From contig NC_135563.1 in NCBI RefSeq assembly GCF_964340395.1, forward strand, positions 1,420,001 through 1,484,000: a DNA stretch of 64,000 bases. The letters are read 5' to 3'. The notes under the pieces were generated by a model that worked only from the letters and a program-made list of their open reading frames with translations, was not told where the DNA came from and did not search any database. The stretch comes from Glandiceps talaboti. Taxonomy: Eukaryota; Hemichordata; Enteropneusta; Spengelidae. Shown here in pieces: positions 35,988-48,329 of the stretch; within the stretch, counting starts at the first letter, position 1, and every line of letters begins with the position of its first letter. The translations under genes and the position numbers were made by a program.

Positions 35988-38073
35988 TCATATTAGGTGA
36001 AGAAAATCTTTTAGTGAGTTACGAAAAACATTCCTTGATGATTTGGACCTAACATTAAGAGGTAGGTTGTTCCAGTGTATAGCTCCTGTGTATGACATTG
36101 CAAATTTACCTATTGCAGTGTTTATCCTTGGGATTGAAATATTGCCCTTAATTTTGTAGCGTGTATTATAATAGTGAGTGGGAAATGAACAATATTGTGT
36201 GAAATGATGTGGCAAGTTACCGTTGAGCAGGTCGTACATAAAAGTGCAAATTTGAAGTTTATGTTGGTTAAATATATTTAGAATGTGTAATTGATTGAAT
36301 AGTTGATTGGAGCCTACTGTACGATCACTGGAAGTTGTAGCTCTGGCTGCGATTTTTTGAGAAGTGGGGATACAGGTCAGATGTGATCGGTATGTAGAGC
36401 CCCAAACCTCAAGGCCATAAGTTATATGTGGTTGTATGAAAGTTTTGTAAATTAATAAGAGAATACTTTGTGGTATAAACTGACTCAGTCGAAAGATAAT
36501 GCCAACTTTTTTCCTCACAATAGAGTTCACTTTGTGTGCATGTTTGGACCAGTTAAGATTTTTGTCTAAGATGACACCAACAAAACAAGTTTCATCAACT
36601 TCATCAATTTCCTTGTTGTTGATGTGTAGACTTCCACAAAGAGCAACTTTTCTTTTGTTTGTTCGAAAAACAATGTAATTTGTTTTGAGATGGTTAATAG
36701 TGAGTTTGTTTGAATGTTTAGAGGGCTCTGGTAAATACTCGCTGAAGCTTTGGCTTGTGGAACCAATTTTACTAGCTAGATCTGGTCCTGTGTTTACAAA
36801 ATACCTATTGAAAGCTGTTAAAATATCATTAGCTGTTGTGAGTCCATTAAGACTATCAGGTAGAGTGTTTTGGCATTTGTACCCCGACCTCCAAGGACTT
36901 CGTTAATAGTCTTCCATAGTATGTTTGTGTTACTGTTGTTTTCTGTAAAAATATTAGCATAATATAATTGTTTTGCTTTCCTGATAACAGAGACCAAAAC
37001 ATTTCTGTAATGTTTGTATTTAGAGGCAGTATTTCTATTAATATTCGAGTTGATCATCTTAGAATAAAGTTTGTGCTTAGTCTTTATCGATTTCTTGATT
37101 GCTAAGGAGATCCAAGGTTTGTTTACTTTCTTATTATTGACTATCTTAGTGGTAAGAGGTGCATGCCTATTACATATATCACTGAATATAGAATGAAATC
37201 TCTCGTAGGCAGAATCCACATCTGTACTGTTATATATAGAATCCCATGGAGCACTTAGTAGGTCATTATGATAGTGAGAATAATCATAATGATTATAATT
37301 TCTAAAAGTAATTTTACGTTTGTTTGATTGGATAATCTTCGAAAAGGGCAAAAATAGGGTAGTGATCTGAAAAATCACTTAACAGAGTACCTGCATGAAT
37401 TTTGTATGAACATATATTCGTGTAGATATGATGAATAAGTGTTTGAGAAGTATTTGTCACTCTGGTTGGTGTAGATATCAACTGATATAATCCTAAACAT
37501 TCTGAAGATGTAAGTAGTGATTCAACCTGAAGTGAATTATTTACAGTGTTTATATCAATGTTGAAATCACCCATTAAAATACAATGGGTTTTATCAAGCC
37601 TACAATCATTCAATACATTTAGTAAACTATTATGAAATTCATTAATATCAGTGTTTGGCTTCCTGTATATGATGGAGTTATTGATGTTTACTTCCAACCA
37701 GAGGGACTCAGCATGAGTAATGACAAAATTTAGTAAGTTGTATGTGAGAGATGAGTGTATATATGCCCTTACCCCCGCCACCCCTACCCACATCTCGTGA
37801 TTTACATTCACGTGTATAACCATGTATATTACAAATATTCAGATTACTGGTATCCCAAACCTCAGATATACCAATAAAAGCAAATTTGGATTTAGTAATG
37901 TCTTCATACATAAGTTTTAAACTATCAATATTTTTATGCAATGACCTAATATTGACATGGGATACACATAAAGAACTATTTGATATAGAATCTTAACACT
38001 CATCAAAATTGTGTGGCGATAGGGAGGAGTGGTCTACATTAAAAAGCAAAGAAGTATCAATGTTACTGTTCAT
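35988..38073 (-). pseudogene. LINE 1 ORF2 remnant: endonuclease plus RT C-terminus, RT core deleted
   Basis: From an ATG at 38073, 25 codons end in an in-frame TAA. The frame then carries the endonuclease start (HVNIRSLHKN, FIGISEVW with the catalytic Glu). A frameshift lies in the C-rich tract near 37771-37785. Next come ILMGDFNIDI and SDHYP, the other endonuclease hallmarks. A second frameshift near 37320 precedes a basic linker (KPWISLAIKKSIK). Near 36715 the pre-RT region jumps straight to NKLTINHLKTNYIVF, which normally follows the catalytic aspartates. RT motifs with the F/YADD site are therefore absent. The C-terminal part runs to 35988. It encodes no working polymerase. Confidence 0.85.
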
Positions 38074-38223
38074 AGTTTTGGTAAGTAACTTCTACTAGTT
38101 GTACTAACTTAAATATACACAAGGTCCATAAGGCATCCACAAAAGGTCTGACTGTTCCATGAAAAGATCTAGAAGCTTTGAGGTAGGTTCTGAGGTAGTC
38201 GGAGTGTGAAAGTACCTTCTATA

Positions 38224-38664
38224 TTAAACAATTCTTGATAGGTCATCTTCTTTAGAGACGATCAGTAGTCTTGATGTGTCGTCCTTCTTAACATGAATCT
38301 TCCCATTATTTGTCCACATGTACTTGTAGTGAGTATCTTTCCTTCTTATATTTACCTTGTACAGTAGTTTGCGCATGGCTGGTAGTAGGTTTTCGTTGAT
38401 GTATAGTTACGATGGGCTATCCATACCAAAATCTCTGGCAGTTGTATTTTTTATTTTTTTCCTGTTGTCGTACACGCTGTTTCTTGCCTTCCTGGTTGTG
38501 AATTTTACTATAATCGGTCTAGGTCTTGTTCGTGTTGACATGGCTGACGCGGCAGTGTTGTTACGTCTGTCTTGTGGTCCGATGCGATGAGCTATGTCGA
38601 CGTCTCTTTCTTTAATGTTCGGGTTTATCTTCTTGAATATTCTGAGCACTGTTCCGGTCACATC
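38224..38664 (-). pseudogene. LINE 1 ORF1 fragment (nucleic-acid-binding protein)
   Basis: The minus-strand frame contains VLRIFKKINPNIKERDVDIA, then RPRPIIVKFTTRKARNSVYD, an arrangement characteristic of LINE ORF1 proteins. These bind element RNA and act as chaperones. After GMDSPS an in-frame TAA (about 38407) interrupts the frame. It continues with INENLLPAMRKLL and a lysine-rich tail to a stop near 38224. The N-terminal coiled-coil portion is missing at the junction with the satellite. It lies directly upstream of ORF2 in the same orientation. Confidence 0.75.
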
Positions 38665-38667
38665 TTA

Positions 38668-39115
38668 TGTGATAAATGTGATATGTGTGATGGATATAGT
38701 ATGGATATGATATATGTGATATGTGTAGTGGATATTTTGTGTGTATGATATATGTTATATAATGGATATATTATGGATGTGATATATACGATATATGTGA
38801 TGGATATATTATGTATATGATATATGTGTGGTGGATATATTGTGTGTATGATATATGTTATATATAATGGATATATTATGGATGTGATATATGTGATGGA
38901 TATATTGTGAATAAGATATGTGTGATATAGGATAGATATAATCTGGATATGGTATATATGACATATGATGGATATATCGTAGATTTGATATATGTGATAT
39001 GTGATATATGTGATAGACATATTGTGGATATTATAAATGATGGATATATGATGGATATCCTGTTGATATCATGTACGTGATGAATTATGATATTATGGAT
39101 ATATTGTGCATGTGA
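38668..39115. repeat. GATATA satellite, segment 4
   Basis: Same unit types as the segment at 34990-35752. It lies on the other side of LINE 1, so the LINE probably inserted into a continuous array. Confidence 0.88.
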
Positions 39116-39117
39116 TT

Positions 39118-40410
39118 TTTTCTTCCGTAAGGAAGAGATATATATATGGGTGGAAGTCTGTCTGTCTGTCTGTCTGTGTCTGTGTCTGTGTCATCGTTTT
39201 CTCCAAATCGGCTTGCTCGATTCAAACGAAATTTTGAAGACGTATTCCGTAGGGTAATGGCAAGACTTGATTAGGTTTTGGTAAAAGTGCCATGAATATT
39301 AATGAGTAATTTACATAATTAATTATTTTCGGTAATTGGGCTATATCTCAAGAATGCACTCTTCAAATTCATTATAACTTGGTACACACATTTGCGATAC
39401 CAAAGCGCACCTGTCCTGAAAATATTACTAATGTAGCTTTTAGTTTTAATAAGATATTAGCATATTTTTGGTACATTGTACACACGATCGTCATGAACAT
39501 TAAAGGATCTGTGTCATCGTTTTCTCCATAACGGCTTGCTCAATTCAAACGAAATTTTGAAGACGTATTCCGTAGGGTAATGGCAAGACGTGATTAGGTT
39601 TTGGTAAAAATCCCGTGAATATTAATGAGAAATTTACGTAATTAATGATTTTCGGTAATTAGGCTATATCTCAAGAACAAACGCTTCAAATTCATTAAAA
39701 CATGGTACACACATTTGCAATACCAAAGCGCACCTGTCCTGAAAATATTATTAATGTAGCATTTAGTTTTAATAAGTTATTGGCATATTTTCGATTGGCC
39801 ACAAAAAAGAAAAAAATAGTTTCTCGTCAGGAAATGTTGTCTAAAGTGGTGCGACTTTATAACCTTTTTTCTAAATCATGACTGGCTCAATTCAAACGAA
39901 ATTTATTGCATGTGTTCTGTAGGGTAGTGACAAGAACTGATCAGGTTTCAGTAAACATCCCAAGAATATTAACAAGAAATTTACATAATTAATGGTTTTC
40001 GGTAATTAGGCTATATCTCAAGAATGCACACTTCAAATTCAATATAATTTGATACATGCATTTGCGATACCAAAGCGCACTTGTCCCTGAAAATATTATT
40101 GATGTAGCTTTTAGTTTCAATAAATTATTGGCATATTTTGTAGGCCACTAAAAAGGAAAACATAGTTTATCGTCAGGAAATGTTGTCTAAAGTGGTACGA
40201 AGATGCGCTTATTTTTTTTTGACATTCTCAACAAATGTCACAGTACATGTTGTGGCTGGCCAGGAGATCACTAACAGCAATGAGCAAATAGCAATCAATG
40301 AGAAAAAATAACTTATTACATATGTTCTGTTGTATTCCAACAATTGTCTGTAGGAACAACAATCTCAAAATTTTGCCCTTACGGAAGACATTCAGTTTAC
40401 ATCTGGTTGT
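39118..40410. mobile_element. ~1.3-kb element with short inverted ends and three internal tandem copies
   Basis: The left end has TCTTCCGTAAGG (39121-39132) and the right CCTTACGGAAGA (40377-40388), a perfect 12-bp inverted pair. After a GTCT/GTGTCT microsatellite, a ~335-bp unit is repeated three times, anchored on ATTCAAACGAAATTT at about 39220, 39543 and 39890. Each holds GCTATATCTCAAGAA and CCAAAGCGCAC. The right end also matches a fragment at 24510-24551, so it belongs to a dispersed family. No protein-coding capacity. GATATA satellite lies on both sides. The exact right boundary is uncertain because similarity continues past the inverted motif. Confidence 0.6.
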
Positions 40411-40690
40411 GATATCTGATGGATATATTGTGGATATGATGTCCGTGATATATGATTGATATATTTGATATATCGTGGATATATATTGTGGATGACATAT
40501 TACATATAATGGATATATAATGGATATGATTATGTGATATATGATGGACATATTGTGGATATGATATACGTGATATATTATGGAAATATTGTGGATATGA
40601 TGTACGTGATATATGTATGATGGATATATTATGGATATGGTAAATGTGATATATGATGGACCTATTGTGTTATATGATGGATGTAGCTTT
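40411..40690. repeat. GATATA satellite, segment 5
   Basis: The last segment of the satellite domain, with ATATTGTGGATATGATGT and TGATATATGATGGA. It ends in unique DNA at about 40690. Confidence 0.85.
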
Positions 40691-42189
40691 CATATTACTA
40701 TGTAATTTTCATGATTTATAGAATTTGCTAATTGGGAGATCTATCACCAATAGTCTCTCAGAATTTCATCTAATACGGTAGAGATATTGACGATATTATG
40801 AAAGACGTCTTTCCAGAATTGATAGGTTTGGTCATAGTTAGAGGTGATGTCATAGCATGACAAATATTTCCAATGGATTTGATTAATGTACCTTGTATTT
40901 CATGTAATTAATCTACTTATACAACGACGTAGCCAATGGGAGAATACATCTCAATAGATGTCTCCCATTCCCAACACGAAATCAGTCTTAGAATCTTACC
41001 CCAGAACAAACTCTCGACTCTAACTAAATTACATGGGTGACGATCACAAAATCACAAGAATTGAATGAAATGTTTGACTACTTTTTAAAATTAATTAATC
41101 AATTAAATAACTTTTTGAAATTTTAATCACGTAATGAACTAATAAATGTAAATCCATCAGTATCAAAAACCTACCTCCTGTCTCACAGCTACATATCAAA
41201 GGAGAACGCAATGTCAGCAGGATCTGACTCACACGCCAATTTGTTACAAAAACAGAATTGTTATGTTATGTTATGTTATGTTATGTTATAATTTGTCAGT
41301 GGTACTCGGTCTCTATGTCAAGCAAATTGAATGTTTGACTTACAGGGCCTCGGGATGATAGGAGGTTTACCAAACAAATGCCCAAAAAGTATACAGTTGA
41401 GATTCACATGGTTAAGAGTTTGATGTTGAAATTGATTCAAATATTTTGTAAAAGATTTTGAAACGTAGTCTTGCGGTGTTTCAGATAGCAGTGTCTCACA
41501 ATAACCTTTACTACAAGGCGTCTTGAACTCATGTTGTACACCACTAATTTGGTAACAATAGTTTACATAACATGTTGATAAAGGATAAACGCTATTGTAT
41601 TGATTAGGTTATTTGATATTATTATGGTTATCATTCACTATATTCTTATTCGAGATAATATTAACCTGACTGGTCATTCTTTCAATTATTCGAAAGTTAT
41701 TAGAGACAACTTAGAGTACTGTAAAATCGACGAACACAATGTGTCCTATAAGTTTAAATAGGTCCGTATTAGTGTCAATTTGGTATATTGTATGGGTTAA
41801 GCAAAGTTGAAGTAGAGATAGATAGGCATTGTTGCCCAGACAAGGATAGCCAATTATCACGAAAAGCATTAAAAGTGGAAATGACTTAACTCTAAGTATA
41901 TGACCACTCGAATAGCTAATTGCAATTTTCAGTTTCAAAGAAAGTGCAAATAATAATTGGATTTATACAACACCTAAAATATGAAAACATACCTATGGAT
42001 ATGTGCAATTCGTTTACCTTTTTGAATTTATTAAGCTAAAAACATGAACTTGTCTATAATTATAATTTTGAAGTTGTTACAATCCATGATACATATCCAT
42101 TTAGAGAGCAAAAAATATGTTTTAATTTGGAAAGCTAAATTAGATTTGGCAATCTACCGGTCCAAATCGGACAATGTAATGTAGGTGAA
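40691..42189. other. Anonymous DNA with a short pentanucleotide repeat
   Basis: About 1.5 kb without a supported gene. A TTATG pentamer is repeated about six times at 41259-41289. A 75-codon minus-strand frame (41711-41938) has no motif. Confidence 0.5.
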
Positions 42190-43508
42190 AGGTGATACAG
42201 ACAACATGTAGTTGACAACCTTAAGACAAGTGCTGGCCTAGGTATTTATAACTCATGGTGTAACACTATAACATGGCCAGATAACCTTTAGTTGGTAAAA
42301 CAAGTACTGGCCTGCGTGTTTATATCACATGGTGTGACACTATACAAGGACCAGATAACGTGCACTTGACAACACTAGTACTGTCCTAGGTAGGTATAAC
42401 ACGTGGTGTGACACTATAACATGGCCAGATAACGTGTAGTTGACAAGACTAATAGTGGCCAAGGTATTTATAACACGGTGTTACACTATAACAGGGCCAG
42501 ATAACGTGTACTTGACAATACTAGTACTAGCCTTAGTATTTATAACACATCGTTTGACACTATAAAGGGTCAGATAATGTGTAGGTGACAAATCTAGTAC
42601 ATTGTGTACTGGCCTTGGTATTTATAACACATGGTGTGACACTATAACATGGCCAGATAACGTGTAGTTGACAAGACTAGTCATTGCAAAGGTGTTTATA
42701 ACACATGGCGTGACACTATAACATGGCCAGATAACGTGTAATTGACAAGACTAGTACTGGCAAAGGTATTTATAACACATGGTGTAACACTATACCAGGG
42801 CTAGAAAACGTGTAGTTGACAAGAATAGTACTGGCAAATATATTTATAGCACATGGTGTAACACTATAACATGGCCAGATAACGTGTAGTTGACTAGACT
42901 AGTACTGGCCATGGTATTTATAACACACGGTTGGAGACTATAACATGGCCAGATAACGTGTAGTTAACAAGACTGGTACTGGCAAAGGTATTCATAACAC
43001 ATGGTGTAACACTATAACATGGCCAGAAAACGTGTACTTGACAAGACTAATACTGGCCTTGGTATTTATAACACATGGTGTAACACTATACTTGGGCTAG
43101 AAAACGTGTAGTTGTCACGACAAGTACTGGCAAAGGTATTTATAACACATGGTGTAACACTTTAACATGGCCAGATAACGTGTACTTGACAAGACTAGTA
43201 CTGGCCTTGGTATTTATAACACATGGTGTAACACTATACCAGGGCTAGAAAACGTGTAGTTGTCACGACAAGTACCTAGTTGTTTATAACACTTGGTGTG
43301 ACACTATACCAGGCCCAGATAATATGTAGTTGACAAGACTAATACTGGCCTAGGTATTTATAACACGGTGGGAGACTATAACAGGGCTAGATAACGTTTA
43401 ATTGGGAAGACAAGTACTGGCCTTGGTATTTATAACACATGGTGATACACTATACTAGGGCCACATAATGTGTAGCTGAGAAGACTAGTACTGGCCAAGG
43501 TATTTATA
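42190..43508. repeat. 74-bp minisatellite, about 18 copies
   Basis: The unit includes GTATTTATAACACATGGTGT, then CACTATAACATGGCCAGATA, ACGTGTAGTTGACAAGACTA and GTACTGGCC. TGGCCAG and CTGGCCA within one unit form a 7-bp inverted pair about 28 bp apart. Copies diverge by substitutions. The last unit runs into the polymerase relic with TATTTATAAGAAGC. Confidence 0.93.
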
Positions 43509-43574
43509 AGAAGCAGTGGAGAAACGCTTGCTCAAACCCCTGCTTCCAACCCAACAAGCAAACCCACCTTCTGT

Positions 43575-43955
43575 TCCACCTTGAAAAAAAGGAGAAAAAA
43601 GCAGAAAGCTATTCTGGAGGAGTTTGACCCCTTGCCTACTTTAAAAATAAGGACAGTTGAGGATTACCGGAAGGGGGTCCTTGAACTGTTTAAGCAAGAA
43701 CAACTATATAGTCAGAGCAAGTGTAAACGGCGCAAATACTTCTGTGAGAGATGTCTTCATGGCTACTCCCGGGAAAACCTGCTGAAGGCTCATATAAGTC
43801 AGAGTGCAAAGGCATAGGTCAAACAGCAGTCTGGGTTGGAATGCCGGAGGAGGGTAAAAACAAGCTATCCTTCCAGAACTGGCACAAGTAGCCCCAGCCC
43901 TCTATATTATACATGCTGTCTTTGAGGCACTCATCACCAAGATTGTAGGGTCTGT
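43575..43955 (+). pseudogene. Fragment of a Polinton/viral-type family B DNA polymerase
   Basis: A plus-strand frame to 43817 carries a basic head, then KYFCERCLHGYSRENLL, a CxxC...H segment. Related segments precede the exonuclease domain in protein-primed DNA polymerase B-like proteins of Polinton/Maverick elements in invertebrates. After a +1 shift near 43800 the similarity goes on with ECKGIGQTAV, MPEEGKNKLSFQNWHK and, after another break, a stretch resembling the first exonuclease motif but with its aspartate replaced (YIIHAVFEAL). There is no ATG and the rest of the polymerase is missing. It is a dead fragment. Family assignment rests on my recognition of the motif order, without a database search. 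Confidence 0.55.
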
Positions 43956-43957
43956 GC

Positions 43958-43998
43958 ATACATACATACATACATACATACATACATACATACATACA
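43958..43998. repeat. CATA tetranucleotide microsatellite
   Basis: Ten CATA repeats separate the polymerase relic from the next LINE relic. Confidence 0.95.
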
Positions 43999-44009
43999 TT
44001 TCACAAAAT

Positions 44010-45560
44010 ATCTCGTCGGTAACTATCTCAACTCTTTCTTCTTCCACCCTGTCTCTGAACAAGATGTTCTAAATGAAATCAAAACTTTAGATCCACGTAA
44101 AGCTGTTGAATACGACAATATTCATCTGGGACTTGTCACACATGCTGCACATATCATCGCTCGTTCTCTTGTATACATCGTCAATTGTTCACTGAGCCAA
44201 GGAATAGTCCCATATTCTTTTTAAAAAATAGCCAAAATATTGCCAATTTAAAAAAAAAGTGCAGCTGCTATAGACCTATTTCAATTCTCCCTACATTTAG
44301 TAAAATAATAGAATCAATTGTAAATAAACAGTTTATCAATTATCTTGAAACTAAACATATTCTTTTAGATACACAATTTGGATTCCGCAAAAAAATATCA
44401 CACAAAATTAGCCCTTGCAGACCTGGTCTCTGATATTACTGAAAAAATAGACAATGGATTCATTACTTTCGGCATTTCCATTGACCTTAAAAAAGCAATT
44501 GATACCATAAACCACGACATCTTAATTCATAAATTAGAGCATTGTGGCATAAGATGCATTCCACTACATTGGTTTAAAAACTATACCACAAACCGACAGC
44601 AATACGTTACCATTGACAATATATCATCCCCCACCCCATAAACACATTCAGTGTACGTGGTGTCCCACAAGGATCGATTCTTGGCCCCATTCTATTCTTA
44701 ATATATATCAACCACATAGCAAATTCTACCAAATCCTTCCAGTTTCGACTTTCGCAGATGACACTAACTTATCCAAATCTATCAAGGAAACGAGATTAAT
44801 CTTACCCACATAAATGTAGATTTTCAGAAGGTTTGTGACTGGTGTTGGATGAACAAACTAACGGTAAAACGTTGAAAAAACTAATTACATAGTCATTAAA
44901 ACACCCCCGTAAACCTGTGAACGTAGAGGGTAGTCTGGGAATCGACGGAAGTGAATTGAACAACGTTTCCTCGACAACGTATCTTGGAGTTTCACTTGAC
45001 ATCAATTTTAACCGGAAGTCCCACCTCCAACAAGTTGTCAAATATATTGCCCCAAAGGTCGGACTTATCTCACTACTCCGACACTTCATTCCGAAATCTA
45101 TTCTTCTGTTATTGTACAACTTGCTAATTCTTCCACACATTAAAGCTACTGTCTCGAAATCTGGGGCAATACTTACACTTCTTTCTTGGAACTAATATAT
45201 TTACTACAAAAGAAATGTACACGTCTTATCACTTTCTCTGATTTGTGCGCCCACACTGACCCTTTATTCAAACAGCTACATATTTTATCAAATTCATAAA
45301 CTTTGTAAATTTCGTACCTGCCTCTTACTTTTCATTTGTTACACAATCATTTTGCCCATGATGTGAACCGCTATTAGGATGCAATTTCACATTCCTATCC
45401 TACTCGTTCCGCTACACATCGCTATTTCTACGTACCCAAAGTTATCCTAACACAAAGTAAGCACAGTCTAAGATATGCAGCCACTCATCACTGGAATTTA
45501 CTACCAAGTCACATTAAAGACATAACTGATAGGAAGAGATTCAAATCAACTTTAAGGGGG
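44010..45560 (+). pseudogene. LINE 2 relic: reverse transcriptase and C-terminus, 5'-truncated
   Basis: Coding remnants in all three plus frames give, in order: KTLDPRKAVEYDNIH (pre-RT), YRPISILPTFSK and QFGFRK, IDLKKAIDTINHDIL, VRGVPQGSILGPILF (from 44653) and FADDT with both catalytic aspartates (44751-44765). There follow TTYLGVSLD, HFIPKSILLLLYN, then YPTRSATHRY and WNLLPSHIKDI near the end. The endonuclease and ORF1 are absent, as in 5'-truncated insertions. At least four frame changes and several stops show it is dead. The C-terminal part resembles LINE 1 (FIPQSILLLIYK against FIPKSILLLLYN), so the two are related families. Confidence 0.88.
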
Positions 45561-46760
45561 GAGGTGTCAAATTCAAAAAAGTCGATAGATTTTTGTTATA
45601 CTTTGCATACTTAAACATTGATATCTGAATATGTAAAAAATGCAGAGAAAATACTATGTCACCACGTTTGTTTTCAGGATAATGACCGTTTCTTGTATGT
45701 ACATATTTATTTTTGGGTCAAAATAAGTAGATTTACAACAATTAACTACAACATGATTTTTGACAGTTAAAGATTATCCCCAGAACACCAAACGCACTTA
45801 TGTATTTAAGTGCAATGTATAGTAGGTCGACATATTTTTTTGAATTTATATTCATTATTTCATAAAATATTATGTTATTTTATCACCAGCTGGTTTACTA
45901 TTTTTAAAGAAAAACATAAGAAAATAGCAAAAAAGGATAAAAGTCTGTGATAGATTTTTTTATACGCTGTATGTGTACATTGTATTATTCCAGCAACTTA
46001 TCAATGGCAAGAACATATGGGGTCACCACGTCCGTTTAAATTCTAGAACTGAAATTGTCACCCCACACCCCATCTAAATTTTGACATTTTCGACAGAAAT
46101 ATCTTATGAAATTTTGTTGAATTTTTACAAAGATTAAAATGAGCTTGTTTATCTTTGCACCAATGTATAATGTACCAATACCCCTTCATAAATAGGCAAC
46201 AAAAATCATTGTGTGTGTGCTAACTTGAAAATGCCAGTAAAAAATGTGACCCCAAAACCCATCAAAATTCAACATTTTGGAACAAAAATCACATGAAATT
46301 GTACAATATTGGAAAATACAGGCACCAAGGGATATATCTATAAGTTCATATGTATGCTAAATGAACTGAACTAATCATATATGGAGTTTATTTCTTTCCC
46401 CCAAATGCCAAAGTGCTCATAATATTCACAATTGTAACCCCCACCCCTTCAAAATTTCAACATTTTGGCTAAAAATCACATGAAATTGTACAAAATTGGA
46501 ACACACGGGCACCAAGGTATATTTCTATCAGTACATATGTATGATTAATCAACTGAACTATTCATGTGCAGAGTTTATTTATTTCTCTAAAAGCCAAAGT
46601 GGTCATAACATTCAAAATTATAACCCCCACCCCATCCAAATTTCAACATTTTTGGACAAAGTTCACATTAAAATGCATAATATTTGGACACATAGGCACC
46701 AATGGATGTTTGTCAGTACATAATTATGTATGATAAATCAACACGTTAGGGGCTAGGTCA
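45561..46760. repeat. ~187-bp degenerate tandem repeat, four clear copies
   Basis: The anchor AACATTTTGG..AAAATCACAT recurs at about 46083, 46271, 46459 and 46645, spacing 186-188 bp. Each copy has ACCCCCACCCCATC before it and GGCACCAA and CAACTGAACTA after it. The part from 45561 to 46060 shares phrases (GTCACCACGT, GATAGATTTTT) but is more degenerate. A 75-codon frame at 46496-46723 runs through the repeat and is not supported as a gene. Confidence 0.75.
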
Positions 46761-48329
46761 ATAGTTCAATGTAGGATAAACAGCTAAAAACTTTTAGTTA
46801 AACCCCCCCCCCTCTAACTTAATTGGCCAAAATTGAAAATGTCCATCCATTTCCATGTCCATTTCTCAATGTGGGGAAATTTTTTAAAAGAGATAATTGC
46901 ACGTTTAGGGATACAAACAGACCCATTAAAAGTAAAATCGTTTCTGTAGGATGAAAGCTAGCTAGACAACTAAAAAAACACCCCAAAAGTAAAAGAATTT
47001 AGATTTCCATCCTACATTGAAATATATATTGATCTCGCACCTTATATCTCCATTGTTGAAACAGTTAAATGTTGATTTTCATATAATGAAATTGCTAGTG
47101 TTTTTTGCGGAGTGCGGTCACTGTGAAAAATAGGAAATAACTCATCAAATTGAACTATAAATGATACTTTCATTAGCTGTTGATCCACTGAACTCGACAT
47201 CCACTATATGTACCTCCAGCTCTGCATATGTGGCACTGCACTGTGAGGAACCAAAAGCTACAATGTATGCTCTTAGATGTATTTATTGATTTTGGGTACA
47301 AAAATACATGTAGAACCCCTCATTGAAACCTTTATAGTAATGTTACCATGGATACTTCTTTTATGGGGAGACAATGTAAATAGTTTTTTATAGTAGAACT
47401 TGTATAATTTGTTGCAATTTGAACTATAAACACTCGACTCACGCGAGTCAGTGTGACTACCAGTATAGTTGGCGAGACATAAAAAATAAATATATTTTAA
47501 TGGTTGAATACATCTGAAAAACAAACTATATTCATTAAAATTAATTGGCAGGACGTTATTATACTGATATTGGGAATGAATACATGTGTCGGAAACTCTA
47601 GTCCTGCTTGCAGACTGTGCACGCTTGGAAGGGACAACTTATGCCGTATGCAAGCAGGACTACTAGACCCCTAGCGAAACCAAACAAGTGCACACCACCG
47701 TGGGAGAGCAGAATACCGACAACAGAATAAGTTTTGGAAGCCTTTTACAAAAGAGTACTGTTATCAATATGTTATATGGTGTTTTTAAGGCCGGTAAATG
47801 ACGATATCATCGTGGTTGCATGATCAATTTTACTGGAGTTCAGGGACTGAAGTTTCTCCATCGACGCGACGTGGCCACTGATTACAAAGAAAGTAGCGAC
47901 GGAAAACATATAAAATGCTAAATGATGTTTCAACTAATAAAATGGCAAATTTGCTTCGCAAAACATCTTCAGTGTGCGAGGGAAGTTTTTGAAAAACTTT
48001 GCGTAGTCCGATGATTTTATGTTTTGCTTCTATGGTACCTGAGAGTTGATTGTTTACGTACATTTGAATAATGTTTTTGTTGCAATTTCTTCGCCATTGT
48101 TGTGTCTACGTACGTGTAGTGCGGAAAATTATCAAATCGAAGATAGTTTTATAGTGATCAATATGTCACCTTCTCACGTCAAAAAGCACACACTGGCAAA
48201 ACCCGTCACCGGTATTATTATTCATAGAAAACACATGACATGTATTTATTTATTTATTTATTTATTTATCTCTTATTAGTATAAATTTTTAAACTATTAT
48301 GAGACATGTAAATATTTTGTACAATTATT
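46761..48329. other. Anonymous DNA
   Basis: No supported gene. It holds a C run (46803-46812), a stem-loop (47600-47661, separate entry) and a TTTA microsatellite (48243-48268). A 77-codon minus-strand frame at 47830-48063 shows no motif. Confidence 0.5.
47600..47661. repeat. Inverted repeat, 13-bp perfect arms
   Basis: AGTCCTGCTTGCA (47600-47612) and TGCAAGCAGGACT (47649-47661) are perfect reverse complements with a 36-bp loop. CTAG occurs just outside on both sides. This could be a small MITE remnant or an RNA hairpin; nothing decides. Confidence 0.8.

Larger units (their letters stand above)
35753..38664 (-). mobile_element. Non-LTR retrotransposon (LINE 1), minus strand, internally deleted
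   Basis: Reading from 38664 down: the C-terminal part of an ORF1 protein, an apurinic-type endonuclease, a linker, a deletion that removes the reverse-transcriptase core, the region after the catalytic site, then a 3' tail to about 35753. GATATA satellite flanks both ends. The 5' end is truncated within ORF1. Stops and frameshifts break both reading frames. The C-terminal signature (HITYGLEVWG, then YNTR and HWNNLP) is typical of Jockey/CR1/L2-like LINEs; I do not assign a clade. Confidence 0.85.

Noticed and set aside
36685-36906. 73-codon plus-strand frame
   Set aside because: Antisense shadow of the LINE 1 ORF2 remnant.
44802-45140. 112-codon minus-strand frame
   Set aside because: Antisense shadow of the LINE 2 C-terminal region.
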